From Microbacterium sp. AG238 (lineage in GTDB: Bacteria; Actinomycetota; Actinomycetes; Actinomycetales; Microbacteriaceae), in assembly GCF_003610405.1 (NCBI RefSeq), contig NZ_RAQC01000001.1, forward strand, positions 1,240,001 through 1,304,000: a DNA stretch of 64,000 nt. The letters run 5' to 3'. The notes under the pieces are model-generated. The model did no database searches and was not told the DNA's origin. It worked only from the letters and a program-made list of their open reading frames with translations. Positions within the stretch are counted from its first letter, which is position 1; each line of letters begins with the position of its first letter. This document shows positions 16,884 through 24,382 of this stretch, piece by piece. Made by a program: the position numbers and the translations under genes.

Positions 16884-17873
16884 ATGAGCGCGGTGACGAC
16901 GGGACGGATGCCAGGCCGTCGCCCGGCGATCCGCGAACGGGGTCGCGAGACCGAACCGTCGCACGCCCGCCCGATCGAGACGGAGTACCGCCCGGCCGCG
17001 CCGACCGACGTCGCCCGTGCGGTGCGCCACCAGCAGCACGGCGCACACGATCCCACCATGACCACGTCGGGCGAGGTGATCTGGCGCGTCAGCCGCACGC
17101 CGCACGGCATCGCGACGCTCGCCCTGCGGGTGGGCCGCTCGCTCGTGAGGGCGGCGGCGTGGGGTCCCGGCGCGGAATGGGCGATCGAGCAGCTGCCGCG
17201 GCTGTGCGGCGGCCATGACGATCCCGACGGTTTCGACATGGCGCGGCATCCGCTCATCGCCGACATCCATCACCGGTATCCCGACATCCGCCTGGGCGCG
17301 ACCGATCTCGTCTTCGACGACCTCGCGAGCGCGATCTTCGAGCAGAAGGTGACCGGCCTGCAGGCGTTCGGTGCGTGGCGCGCGATCGTGACCTGGTACG
17401 GCGAGCGCGCGCCGGGACCGACGCCGCGTCCGATGTTCGCCCCTCCCGCCGCCTGGCACCTCATCCCGAGCTGGGCGTGGCATCGCGCCGGTCTCGAACC
17501 TCCGCAGTCTCGGACCGTCGTGCGCGCGGCACAGCGACGGTCGTCGATCGAGCGCGCGGTCGCCGAGGCATCGGACGGCGACGAGCGCGAACGCATCCTG
17601 ACGTCGCTGCCGGGCATCGGGCCGTGGACGTCGGCCGAGACCCGCATCCGCGCCTTCGGTGACCCCGACGCCGTGAGCGTGGGCGACTATCACCTGTGCC
17701 ACACCGTGGGCTACGCCCTGACGGGGCACCGGGTCGACGACGACGGGATGCTCGAACTGCTCGAGCCGTGGCGGGGCCATCGACAGCGCGTCATCCGGCT
17801 CATCTACGCCGGCGGCGTGTTCGAACCCCGTCGCGGGCCGCGGCTGCATCCCGAAGACCATCGCGACCGCTGA
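16884..17873 (+). CDS. AlkA-like DNA-3-methyladenine glycosylase (HhH-GPD)
   Basis: This 329-residue protein excises damaged bases in base-excision repair. The helix-hairpin-helix LTSLPGIGPWTSAETRIRAF and the following SVGDYHLCHTVG carry the HhH-GPD signature, and the Asp of VGDYHL is the expected catalytic residue. There is no iron-sulfur cluster motif, which fits the AlkA branch rather than the Nth or MutY branch. The N-terminal 70 residues are basic and poorly conserved. It is monocistronic and leaderless. Confidence 0.85.
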   Translation: MSAVTTGRMPGRRPAIRERGRETEPSHARPIETEYRPAAPTDVARAVRHQQHGAHDPTMTTSGEVIWRVSRTPHGIATLALRVGRSLVRAAAWGPGAEWAIEQLPRLCGGHDDPDGFDMARHPLIADIHHRYPDIRLGATDLVFDDLASAIFEQKVTGLQAFGAWRAIVTWYGERAPGPTPRPMFAPPAAWHLIPSWAWHRAGLEPPQSRTVVRAAQRRSSIERAVAEASDGDERERILTSLPGIGPWTSAETRIRAFGDPDAVSVGDYHLCHTVGYALTGHRVDDDGMLELLEPWRGHRQRVIRLIYAGGVFEPRRGPRLHPEDHRDR

Positions 17874-17887
17874 CGCCCCCGGCATCG

Positions 17888-17899
17888 TAGGCTCGGGTC
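17888..17899 (+). promoter_or_regulatory. -10 element of the 72-residue membrane protein gene
   Basis: TAGGCT at 17888-17893 is 6 nt before the ATG at 17900. Confidence 0.55.
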
Positions 17900-18118
17900 A
17901 TGGCGAATCGGGGATGGCAGCGCGGACACACCTATTGGGCGCTCGGCGCCGCCCTCGTCTTCGTGCTGGGCATCGTGTTCGGCCTCGTGATGAACAACGT
18001 GTGGCTGGGGCTCGTGCTCGCTGCGGCGATCTCGGTGGGCTGGCTCATCGCGTACGAATCGCGTCGCGGACGCAACGAGGGCGTCTACGACCGCGATGAC
18101 GACGGCGCGCAGCTCTGA
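17900..18118 (+). CDS. 72-residue two-helix membrane protein
   Basis: Two hydrophobic helices (about residues 12-30 and 34-50) are separated by a short VMNNVW turn, with basic SRRGRN and acidic YDRDDDGAQ residues at the C-terminus. No family is recognised. It is a single gene, and the first 80-bp repeat follows 12 nt after its stop. Confidence 0.65.
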   Translation: MANRGWQRGHTYWALGAALVFVLGIVFGLVMNNVWLGLVLAAAISVGWLIAYESRRGRNEGVYDRDDDGAQL

Positions 18119-18130
18119 CGCCCGCGGGAA

Positions 18131-18210
18131 CCGCTTCGCCTGACAGTTCCCGCCCCTTCGCCGCGCGAGATGGGGCCGGAACTGACAGGTGACGGCCTGC
18201 GCCGCGCGGC
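18131..18210 (+). repeat. 80-bp intergenic repeat, copy 1
   Basis: This segment is identical to 22893-22972 except for one base (TGA here at the GGTGACGG position, TCA there). Its core is an imperfect hairpin: CCTGACAGTTCC (18139-18150) pairs with GGAACTGACAGG (18178-18189) with one mismatch, and GCCCC pairs with GGGGC inside. It sits between the ends of two convergent genes, where it could serve as a bidirectional terminator. It abuts the last codon of the siderophore ATPase gene. Confidence 0.9.
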
Positions 18211-18969
18211 TCAGCGGAAGTACACGGCGAGCGGATAGTCGCCGTCGTCGCGAACGGCGATCGGCGTGTGGAACACGCTCTCGAGCACAGCGGGGCGCAT
18301 GATCTCGTGCGGCGTCCCCGCGCACGCCACCGTTCCCCCGGTGAGCGCGACGATGCGGTCGGCATAAGCGGCAGCGAAGTTGATGTCGTGGATGACGACG
18401 ACCACGGTCTTGCCCAGCTCGTCCGCTGCGCGCCGCAGCTGCCGCATCATCCCCACCGCGTGGCGCATGTCGAGGTTGTTGAGCGGCTCGTCGAGCAGGA
18501 GGTACTCGGTGTCCTGCGCGAGCACCATCGCTACGTAGGCGCGCTGACGCTGCCCGCCGGAGAGCTGATCGAGGTAGCGGTGGGAGAGATCCTCCAGATC
18601 GAGGAATCGCAGCGCCTCATCGACGTGGCGCCGATCGTCGGGGGTGAGGCGTCCTCCGGAGTGGGGGAAGCGCCCGAAGCCGACGAGGTCGCGCACCGTG
18701 AGCCGCGTGACGAAATGGTTCTCCTGTCGCAGGATCGACACGACGCGCGCCAGCTCGCGGCTCGGGGTGCGCGCGACATCGAGACTTCCGACGGTGACCG
18801 TGCCCGTGCTCGGCTCGGTCAGGCGCCCGACGATCGTGAGCAGCGTGGACTTGCCGGCGCCGTTGGGCCCGACGAGGGCGGTCACCCCGCCGGCCGGGAT
18901 CTGGAGGTCGATGGGACCCAGCACGCGCAGACCCCCGTAGGACTTCGAGACGTCGGTGAGCGTGATCAC
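18211..18969 (-). CDS. ferric-siderophore ABC transporter, ATP-binding protein
   Basis: This 252-residue protein has Walker A GPNGAGKST, signature LSGGQRQR, Walker B YLLLDEPLNNLD and switch His VVIHD. It resembles FepC/FecE-type ATPases that power uptake of iron chelates. The GTG start at 18969 overlaps the stop of the permease gene by 4 nt. It is the last gene of the four-gene unit SBP-permease-permease-ATPase, and its end meets the 80-bp repeat. Confidence 0.93.
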   Translation of the reverse strand: MITLTDVSKSYGGLRVLGPIDLQIPAGGVTALVGPNGAGKSTLLTIVGRLTEPSTGTVTVGSLDVARTPSRELARVVSILRQENHFVTRLTVRDLVGFGRFPHSGGRLTPDDRRHVDEALRFLDLEDLSHRYLDQLSGGQRQRAYVAMVLAQDTEYLLLDEPLNNLDMRHAVGMMRQLRRAADELGKTVVVVIHDINFAAAYADRIVALTGGTVACAGTPHEIMRPAVLESVFHTPIAVRDDGDYPLAVYFR

Positions 18970-19988
18970 AGCGCGCCCTTTCGCAGAAGGTAGACGATGA
19001 AGAACAGGCCGCCGACGAACTCGATGATGACCGTGAGCATGCCCGCGGCGTAGAACACGTGCCGCAGCACGAAGTAGCCGCCGAGCAGCATCGCCGCCCC
19101 AAACAGCGCCGCGAAGGGCAGGATCACGGCGTGGCGGGACGATCCGGCGAGCTGGTAGGCGAGGGTCGCGACGATGAACCCGAAGAAGGTCATCGGGCCG
19201 ACGAGCGTCGTGGAGACCGAGATGAGCACGGCCACCAGGATCAGCAGGACCGTCACCTCGCGCTTGTACGCGAGGCCGAGGTTCGTGGCGACGTCGCGGC
19301 CGAGGGTCAGCACGTCGAGACGTCGGCGGCGACGCCATACGACGACGAGGACGATCGCGACGATCACCGCAGCCCACGGAAGATACTCGGGGTTCGAGTT
19401 GCTCAGGTTGCCGAACAGCCGCGCCGAGAGCAGGTCGAAATCGCTCGGCGTAAGCAGCCGCTGCATCACCGACGAGAGCGAGCCGAACCCGACCCCGAGC
19501 ACGATTCCGATCAGCAGCATGATGTGCAGGTTCCCCCGCTTGCCGGCGAAGAGCCATCCATAGAGGAGGGTCGCGAAGGCCACCATCAGCAGGCTCTGGA
19601 GAGCCACCTTGGCGAGCCCGTCGGTGGCCGCGAGCGCGGCTCCACCGAAGGAGAACACCAGGCCGGTCTGCATCACGACGTAGAGCGCGTCGAACCCCAT
19701 GATCGAGGGTGTGAGGATGCGGTTGCCCGTCGCGGTGTGGAACAGCACAGTCGCGACCGCCTGACAGCACGCGACGATCGCGACCGTCGCCACCGTCGTG
19801 ACCCGGAGATCCACGGCGAGCCAATAGCCGCGCCGTCCCGGATCGAGCGGAATGTTCCAGGTCAGCAGCAGCACGGCGGCCGCGACGACCACGACCGCGA
19901 GAACGACGAATCGCAGCCAGACCCGCGGCACCCGCTCCACGGTGGTCGGGGACGGCGCATCGACGGCACCGCGCAGCGCCTCAGCCAT
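18966..19988 (-). CDS. ferric-siderophore ABC transporter permease 2 (FecCD family)
   Basis: This 340-residue protein has about nine or ten membrane helices. The conserved segment LVGPMTFFGFIVATLAYQLAG corresponds to the coupling region of FecCD permeases. The ATG at 19988 is preceded by GAGGG and overlaps the end of permease 1 by 8 nt. It pairs with permease 1 to form the membrane channel. Confidence 0.92.
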   Translation of the reverse strand: MAEALRGAVDAPSPTTVERVPRVWLRFVVLAVVVVAAAVLLLTWNIPLDPGRRGYWLAVDLRVTTVATVAIVACCQAVATVLFHTATGNRILTPSIMGFDALYVVMQTGLVFSFGGAALAATDGLAKVALQSLLMVAFATLLYGWLFAGKRGNLHIMLLIGIVLGVGFGSLSSVMQRLLTPSDFDLLSARLFGNLSNSNPEYLPWAAVIVAIVLVVVWRRRRRLDVLTLGRDVATNLGLAYKREVTVLLILVAVLISVSTTLVGPMTFFGFIVATLAYQLAGSSRHAVILPFAALFGAAMLLGGYFVLRHVFYAAGMLTVIIEFVGGLFFIVYLLRKGAL

Positions 19989-20955
19989 CGTGCCCTCGCT
20001 GCCGGAGCAGCAGCGCGACGAACACCGCAGCACCCAGGACGCCGAGGATCATCGAGACGGGCACCTCGAACGGCATCCGGATGACGCGGCCGACGATGTC
20101 GCAGACGACGATGACAGCCACTCCCCCGAGGCACACCCACGGGAGGTTCGCGCGGAGGTTGTCTCCGCGCCACATCGACACGAGATTCGGCACGATCAGC
20201 CCGAGGAAGGGCAGGAACCCCACGACGACGGTCGTGACCCCGGTCGCGACGGCGACGAGGGCCGTGCCGAGGAGGAGCACCCGGTCGTAGTCGACGCCGA
20301 GCGTCGTCGCGACGTCCTTGCCGAGGCTCGCCGCCGTCAGCCGGTCGGCGAAGAGCGCGACGAGCACGACGACGATGCCGACGATCCACAGCACCTCGTA
20401 ACGGCCGCGGACGACGGCGGTGAAGCTGCCCATGAACCACGTGCCCAGCATCTGCAGCGCGTTCGCGCTGACCGCGAGGTAGGTCGTGAAGGACGAAACG
20501 ACGGCGCCGAGCATGATGCCGATGAGGGGGACGATCAGCGACGAGCGCAGCTGGATGCGCCGCAGGATCGCGAGGAAGACCATCGTGCCCAGGAACGCCG
20601 CGATGCTCGCGAAGACCATACGCACGACCAGCGGCGCGTCGGGCACCAGGAGCACCGTGGCGAGGAGGCCGAGCGCTGCCCACTCGGTCGTGCCGGTGGT
20701 GGTCGGCTCGACGAAGCGGTTCTGCGTCAGCAATTGCATGACGAGGCCCGAGACGGCCATCGCGCAGCCCGCGAGGACCAGCGCGAGCGTGCGCGGAATG
20801 CGGGTGATCCACAGCATCTCGCCTCCGACGCCGCCGGAGGCGAGGTCGTAGACGCCGACGAAGAGTGAGAGCACGACGAGACCGGCCACGACGATGATCG
20901 CGGCCGGCAGGACGAGACGCCCGCGGAGGCGGGCGGGAACGGTGAGAGAAATCAT
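19981..20955 (-). CDS. ferric-siderophore ABC transporter permease 1 (FecCD family)
   Basis: This 324-residue FecCD-type permease has an N-terminal helix, IPRTLALVLAGCAMAVSGL, the typical helix-2 motif (RxPRxLxAxLxGxxLxxSG), and VGFLPFLGLIVPNLV, the coupling loop. It starts 53 nt after the binding-protein gene, with a GC-rich hairpin in between. Confidence 0.93.
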   Translation of the reverse strand: MISLTVPARLRGRLVLPAAIIVVAGLVVLSLFVGVYDLASGGVGGEMLWITRIPRTLALVLAGCAMAVSGLVMQLLTQNRFVEPTTTGTTEWAALGLLATVLLVPDAPLVVRMVFASIAAFLGTMVFLAILRRIQLRSSLIVPLIGIMLGAVVSSFTTYLAVSANALQMLGTWFMGSFTAVVRGRYEVLWIVGIVVVLVALFADRLTAASLGKDVATTLGVDYDRVLLLGTALVAVATGVTTVVVGFLPFLGLIVPNLVSMWRGDNLRANLPWVCLGGVAVIVVCDIVGRVIRMPFEVPVSMILGVLGAAVFVALLLRQRGHDG

Positions 20956-20967
20956 GACGGATCACGG

Positions 20968-20994
20968 GCCCCGGCCAGCTGTCCCGGCCGGGGC
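20968..20994 (-). terminator. intercistronic hairpin between binding-protein and permease genes
   Basis: GCCCCGGCC (20968-20976) pairs with GGCCGGGGC (20986-20994) over a 9-nt loop. Such a stem could partly end transcription or protect the upstream message, giving more binding protein than permease. Confidence 0.5.
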
Positions 20995-21008
20995 ACCGCG
21001 CAGAACGA

Positions 21009-21995
21009 TCAGGCCGCCGCGGCGAACGCCGTCGCGATGTCGGCGTAGAGCTTGGTGTAGGCCTGGATGCCCTCGTCGAGGTAGAAGCTCGGTGCGAGGT
21101 AGACGATCTGCCCCTTCTGCACGGCGGGAACGTTCTGCAGGGCCTCGGAGCCCTCGATAAGCTCCTTGGCCGAGACGTAGCCGTCCTCACCGAACATGGC
21201 GTCGCGATCCAGCACGATCAGCCACTCGGGGTTCGCCGCCGCGATCGCCTCGACGCTGATGTCGTCGCCGTGCGAGGCGTTCTCGGCTCCGCGGTCGATG
21301 CCGGGGACGAGCCCGAGCGTGGGGAAGACGGCACCGACGCCGCGCCCCTCCCCCGGGGCCGCGAACGAGATCTTGCCGCCCGAGGTGAGCAGGCCCACCA
21401 CCGTGTCAGTGCCGTTGTAGGCCGCCTTCGCGTCGGCGACGGCGCCATCGAGGTCGTCGGCGAGTTTCTTCGCGTCATCCTGCCGGTCGAAGACCTGCCC
21501 GAGGATCTCGACCTGACGCTTCAGTTCGGCGACCTGCTCCTCACCCTCGCGAGCGCTGGTCTCGATCGTCGCGGGCTGGATCGCCCTCAGGTCGTCGTAG
21601 ATGTCGCGAAAGCGGTATCCCCCGACGATGAGGTCGGGCTGCGCCGAGATGATCGCCTCGAGGTCGGGCTCGCGGTGCAGCCCGACGTCGAGCACCTCGT
21701 CGCCGCCGGACAGGTTGGGCCATAGGTCGTACATCAGCGGCTTCGGTGCCGCCACGAGGTCGATGTCCCAGTCGCTCAGCGTCTGGAAGGTCGTGTTGTC
21801 GAGCGCGACGACGCGTTCGGGCGCCACGGGCACTTCGATCTCGCCGTGGTTGTCTGTCACGGAGACGGTCGTCGGCGAGCTCGCGTCGCCACCGGACTCG
21901 GCGGCCGGGCTCGCCGACGAGGCGCAACCGGCGAGGCCGAGTGCTGCGACGAGCGCGATCGAGACGAGTGCGGGACGGCGGAATGCATGGCTCAC
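21009..21995 (-). CDS. iron-siderophore-binding lipoprotein
   Basis: This 328-residue protein begins at the GTG at 21995, placed 9 nt after AGGAG and followed at once by a lipoprotein signal peptide ending LGLAGC. The body is the class III substrate-binding fold (VPVAPERVVALDN, LEAIISAQPDLIVGG, ANPEWLIVLDRDAMF). It delivers ferric chelates to the two permeases. The frame is open up to a GTG at 22076 that sits 7 nt from a -10 box. Starting there would put 27 residues before the signal peptide, so I prefer 21995 with an 80-nt leader. It is regulated by the iron box at 22077. Confidence 0.9.
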   Translation of the reverse strand: MSHAFRRPALVSIALVAALGLAGCASSASPAAESGGDASSPTTVSVTDNHGEIEVPVAPERVVALDNTTFQTLSDWDIDLVAAPKPLMYDLWPNLSGGDEVLDVGLHREPDLEAIISAQPDLIVGGYRFRDIYDDLRAIQPATIETSAREGEEQVAELKRQVEILGQVFDRQDDAKKLADDLDGAVADAKAAYNGTDTVVGLLTSGGKISFAAPGEGRGVGAVFPTLGLVPGIDRGAENASHGDDISVEAIAAANPEWLIVLDRDAMFGEDGYVSAKELIEGSEALQNVPAVQKGQIVYLAPSFYLDEGIQAYTKLYADIATAFAAAA

Positions 21996-22076
21996 GTGAC
22001 GTATCTCCTGGTGCGGTGCGAATCGGATGCTGGTCGACGGGCGACCGGGTGCCGAAATCGAGACCCCGGCAGCCAC

Positions 22077-22095
22077 TTAGGTTAGCCTAACCTTT
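22077..22095 (+). promoter_or_regulatory. DtxR/IdeR-type iron box containing both divergent -10 elements
   Basis: The 19-mer TTAGGTTAGCCTAACCTTT agrees with the DtxR/IdeR consensus (TTAGGTTAGGCTAACCTAA) at 16 of 19 positions. TAGCCT (22083-22088) is the -10 for the plus-strand reductase, whose ATG is 7 nt on. TAGGCT on the minus strand (22084-22089) is the -10 for the uptake operon, 7 nt from position 22076. Fe-loaded repressor would cover both. Confidence 0.88.
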
Positions 22096-22881
22096 ATGTC
22101 CGCCTCGACCGCAACCCCCTCATTCCGGATCGCCCGCCGAGCGCTCGACCTGCGCTTTCGCTTCGTACGTCTGGCCGCCCAACAATGGCTGACACCGGCC
22201 TACGTGCGCGTGAGACTCGAAGGCGCGGATCTGCGGGACTTCGATTCCCCGGGCTGCGACGACCACGTGCGCGTCTTCTTCCCCGAGGTGGCCCCCGAGA
22301 GCATCGACGAGATGCGGGCGGCGCCGAGCCGCGAATACACCCCGCTCTCCTGGGACGCCGACGAGGGCTGGCTCGATCTCGAGTTCGCCCTGCACGGCGA
22401 CGGCGTCGCAGCGGAGTGGGCGGCGACGGCGGAGGTCGGGTCGACGATCGGGATCGGCGGCCCGCGCGGGTCGGCGGTGCTCACGGGCCGCCCCGACGGC
22501 TGGTTCCTCGCGGGAGACGAGACAGCCGTCCCCGCCATCCGGCGGTTCGCCCATCACATGGATGCCGTCGCCGTCGGGCGCGTGCTCATCGAGGTGCCCG
22601 ACGCCGAGCACGAGTTGCCCATCGCCACGCCGCCGGGGGTCGTCGTCGAGCAGGTGCACCGCGGATCGGCATCCGCCGGCGTTGCCCTCGCCACCCGGCT
22701 CGACGCCCTCGGCGACGAGCCGCGACCGGGCGGCGCCATCTTCGGATTCGTCGCGGCCGAACAGTCGATCGTGCGCTCGGCTCGAGCGCTGCTCATCGAG
22801 CGCTGGCGCCTCGACCCCGAGCAGATCACCGTCAAGGGCTACTGGAAGCGGGGCGAGCCCGAGTACCACGCTCCCCACTGA
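22096..22881 (+). CDS. siderophore-interacting protein (FAD ferric-chelate reductase, SIP family)
   Basis: This 261-residue cytosolic flavoprotein releases iron from imported siderophores by reduction. The FAD-binding motif SREYTPLSW (about residues 78-86), the IGGPRGSAV segment, GWFLAGDETAVPAI for NAD(P)H and the C-terminus KGYWKRGEPEYH are typical of ViuB/FscN-like SIP proteins. The ATG follows the iron box directly, so the message is leaderless. It completes the uptake pathway of the divergent operon. Confidence 0.93.
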   Translation: MSASTATPSFRIARRALDLRFRFVRLAAQQWLTPAYVRVRLEGADLRDFDSPGCDDHVRVFFPEVAPESIDEMRAAPSREYTPLSWDADEGWLDLEFALHGDGVAAEWAATAEVGSTIGIGGPRGSAVLTGRPDGWFLAGDETAVPAIRRFAHHMDAVAVGRVLIEVPDAEHELPIATPPGVVVEQVHRGSASAGVALATRLDALGDEPRPGGAIFGFVAAEQSIVRSARALLIERWRLDPEQITVKGYWKRGEPEYHAPH

Positions 22882-22892
22882 CCCGCGCGGAC

Positions 22893-22972
22893 CCGCTTCG
22901 CCTGACAGTTCCCGCCCCTTCGCCGCGCGAGATGGGGCCGGAACTGACAGGTCACGGCCTGCGCCGCGCGGC
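22893..22972 (+). repeat. 80-bp intergenic repeat, copy 2
   Basis: This copy has the same sequence and orientation as 18131-18210 with one substitution. It begins 11 nt after the reductase stop. Together the two copies bracket the whole siderophore locus as direct repeats. Confidence 0.9.
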
Positions 22973-22982
22973 GACGCTCGGC

Positions 22983-22994
22983 TAGCATCGCGGG
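22983..22994 (+). promoter_or_regulatory. -10 element of the 22995 mini-gene
   Basis: TAGCAT at 22983-22988 is 6 nt before the ATG at 22995. Confidence 0.5.
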
Positions 22995-23171
22995 ATGGAG
23001 GCCGCCTCGACAGCACCGCTGCCGAACGCTTCGCTGGCCCAGGCGATGCGCCGTTTCGTCGTGCTTCTCCTGCTCGCGCTGCGACGGTCGCGCTCAGAGG
23101 GCGCACGTTTCGACGGGGATGCCGCTCTGCTCGAGCGCGCCTCCGGCTGGGCGCGGACCGAGGTGGTGTGA
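22995..23171 (+). CDS. 58-residue protein upstream of a YidC paralogue
   Basis: A short ORF has a central hydrophobic stretch FVVLLLLAL (about residues 22-30) flanked by Arg residues and an acidic/amphipathic C-terminus (DGDAALLERASGW). It is leaderless, and its TGA shares one base with the ATG of the next ORF (TGATG), a strong sign of coupled translation. The function is unknown. Confidence 0.6.
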   Translation: MEAASTAPLPNASLAQAMRRFVVLLLLALRRSRSEGARFDGDAALLERASGWARTEVV

Positions 23172-23452
23172 TGCCTTTCCTCTCCGTGATCCCGATGCTG
23201 CTGTCGGTCATAGGTGCGATGTCCGTCGGCGACTCGAGCGGGCTCGCGACGGCGGCCGCCGTCGCCCTTGTCACGATGGCGATCGCCGTCGTCTCGATCT
23301 CGGCCGCGACCACGACGACCGGGGCCGCGGGTTCACGGCGACCCCACCCGCGACGGTCGATCTCACCGTCGACGCTGCTGGCGCAGAGCGACCCGGATGC
23401 TCCCGGTCGACGACGCCCCCGCGCCCCGGGCTACGCGACCTCGGCCGCGTAG
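23171..23452 (+). CDS. 93-residue two-helix membrane protein (DUF6412-like position)
   Basis: The protein begins MPFLSVIPMLLSVIGAMSV and has a second hydrophobic helix at about residues 28-47, then a Pro/Arg-rich tail. It starts on the last base of the previous stop, and the YidC-like gene follows 114 nt later. Small membrane proteins in this place beside a second YidC are known in actinobacteria (I recall DUF6412). I cannot confirm the family without a search. Confidence 0.6.
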   Translation: MPFLSVIPMLLSVIGAMSVGDSSGLATAAAVALVTMAIAVVSISAATTTTGAAGSRRPHPRRSISPSTLLAQSDPDAPGRRRPRAPGYATSAA

Positions 23453-23566
23453 CCACGCCCGGAACGGCTCCCGACCCACGCGCGCACCCGCGCGCTCCGC
23501 GCCAGCGCCGTCCGGCGTCCCTTCGCGGCTGATCCCTCGTGCTCAGCCTCGACGATCGGACTCATC

Positions 23567-24292
23567 ATGGACCTGTCCTCCTTCCCGCCCACCGCCACCG
23601 CGCTCGACGCGGTGGCCTCGATCCTCGCCGCTCTGACCGCGGCACTCGCACCCGCGCTCGGCGGCCTCGCCGCCGCGGCATCCGTCATCCTCATCACCGT
23701 CGTGGTGCGAACGGCGTTGATTCCCGCCGGGGTCGCACAGGCACGCGCGGATCGCGCCCGCGCGCGGTTGGCGCCCCAGCTGCGCGAGCTGCAACAGCGC
23801 TACCGCACCGACCGCGAGAGGCTGCAGCGCGAGACCCTCAAGCTCTATCGCGACGAGAACGTCTCGCCGACGGCGGGCTGCCTGCCTCTGCTCGTCCAGG
23901 CCCCCGTCGTGGGACTGCTCTACGGGGTCTTCATCCATCCCACGATCGCGGGCCATGCCAATGGGCTGCTCACCGAAACACTCGCCGGTGTCCCGCTCGG
24001 GTCGAGCCTCGCGGGCACCGTCGCGTCGGGGCCAGTGCCGCTCGCAGCCGCCCTCGTGTTCGGCTTCGTGATCGCCGCGATCGCGCTCGTCGGCGAGCTG
24101 ACCCGCCGGTCGTTCCGTGTCACCGACGCCCCGGCGGCGGTGTCGGGGCTGCTCGGCGCGGCACAGTTCGCGACGGCGGTGGTCGCGGTGTTCGTGCCGC
24201 TCGCGGCGGGGCTCTACCTGGCGGTGACGGTGGCCTGGACGCTGGCGCAACGACTCATCCTCCGCCGCATCCTCCCGCCGACAGCGGCGTGA
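23567..24292 (+). CDS. YidC/Oxa1/Alb3-type membrane insertase paralogue
   Basis: This 241-residue protein carries the 60KD_IMP core. After an N-terminal helix comes VILITVVVRTALIPAG with the conserved Arg in a membrane groove, a cytosolic helical hairpin (LAPQLRELQQRYRTDRE), GCLPLLVQAPVVGLLYG, and further helices to the end. It is much smaller than the housekeeping YidC beside rpmH, and its C-terminus lacks a long basic tail. It may insert a restricted set of small membrane proteins, perhaps those encoded just upstream. A perfect hairpin follows 10 nt after the stop. Confidence 0.85.
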   Translation: MDLSSFPPTATALDAVASILAALTAALAPALGGLAAAASVILITVVVRTALIPAGVAQARADRARARLAPQLRELQQRYRTDRERLQRETLKLYRDENVSPTAGCLPLLVQAPVVGLLYGVFIHPTIAGHANGLLTETLAGVPLGSSLAGTVASGPVPLAAALVFGFVIAAIALVGELTRRSFRVTDAPAAVSGLLGAAQFATAVVAVFVPLAAGLYLAVTVAWTLAQRLILRRILPPTAA

Positions 24293-24302
24293 ACGCGTGA
24301 CC

Positions 24303-24349
24303 TGACAGGAATGGCCCCTTCCCGAGCGAGGAAGGGGCCATTCCCGTCA
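24303..24349 (+). terminator. 15-bp perfect hairpin between convergent genes
   Basis: GGAATGGCCCCTTCC (24308-24322) and GGAAGGGGCCATTCC (24330-24344) pair perfectly over a 7-nt loop, extended by TGAC/GTCA. It serves the YidC-like gene and the minus-strand S9 peptidase gene. Its outer CCTGACAG recalls the 80-bp repeat core. Confidence 0.85.
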
Positions 24350-24382
24350 AGCGAGCGCCCCGCGGGGCGACCGACGCGCGGC

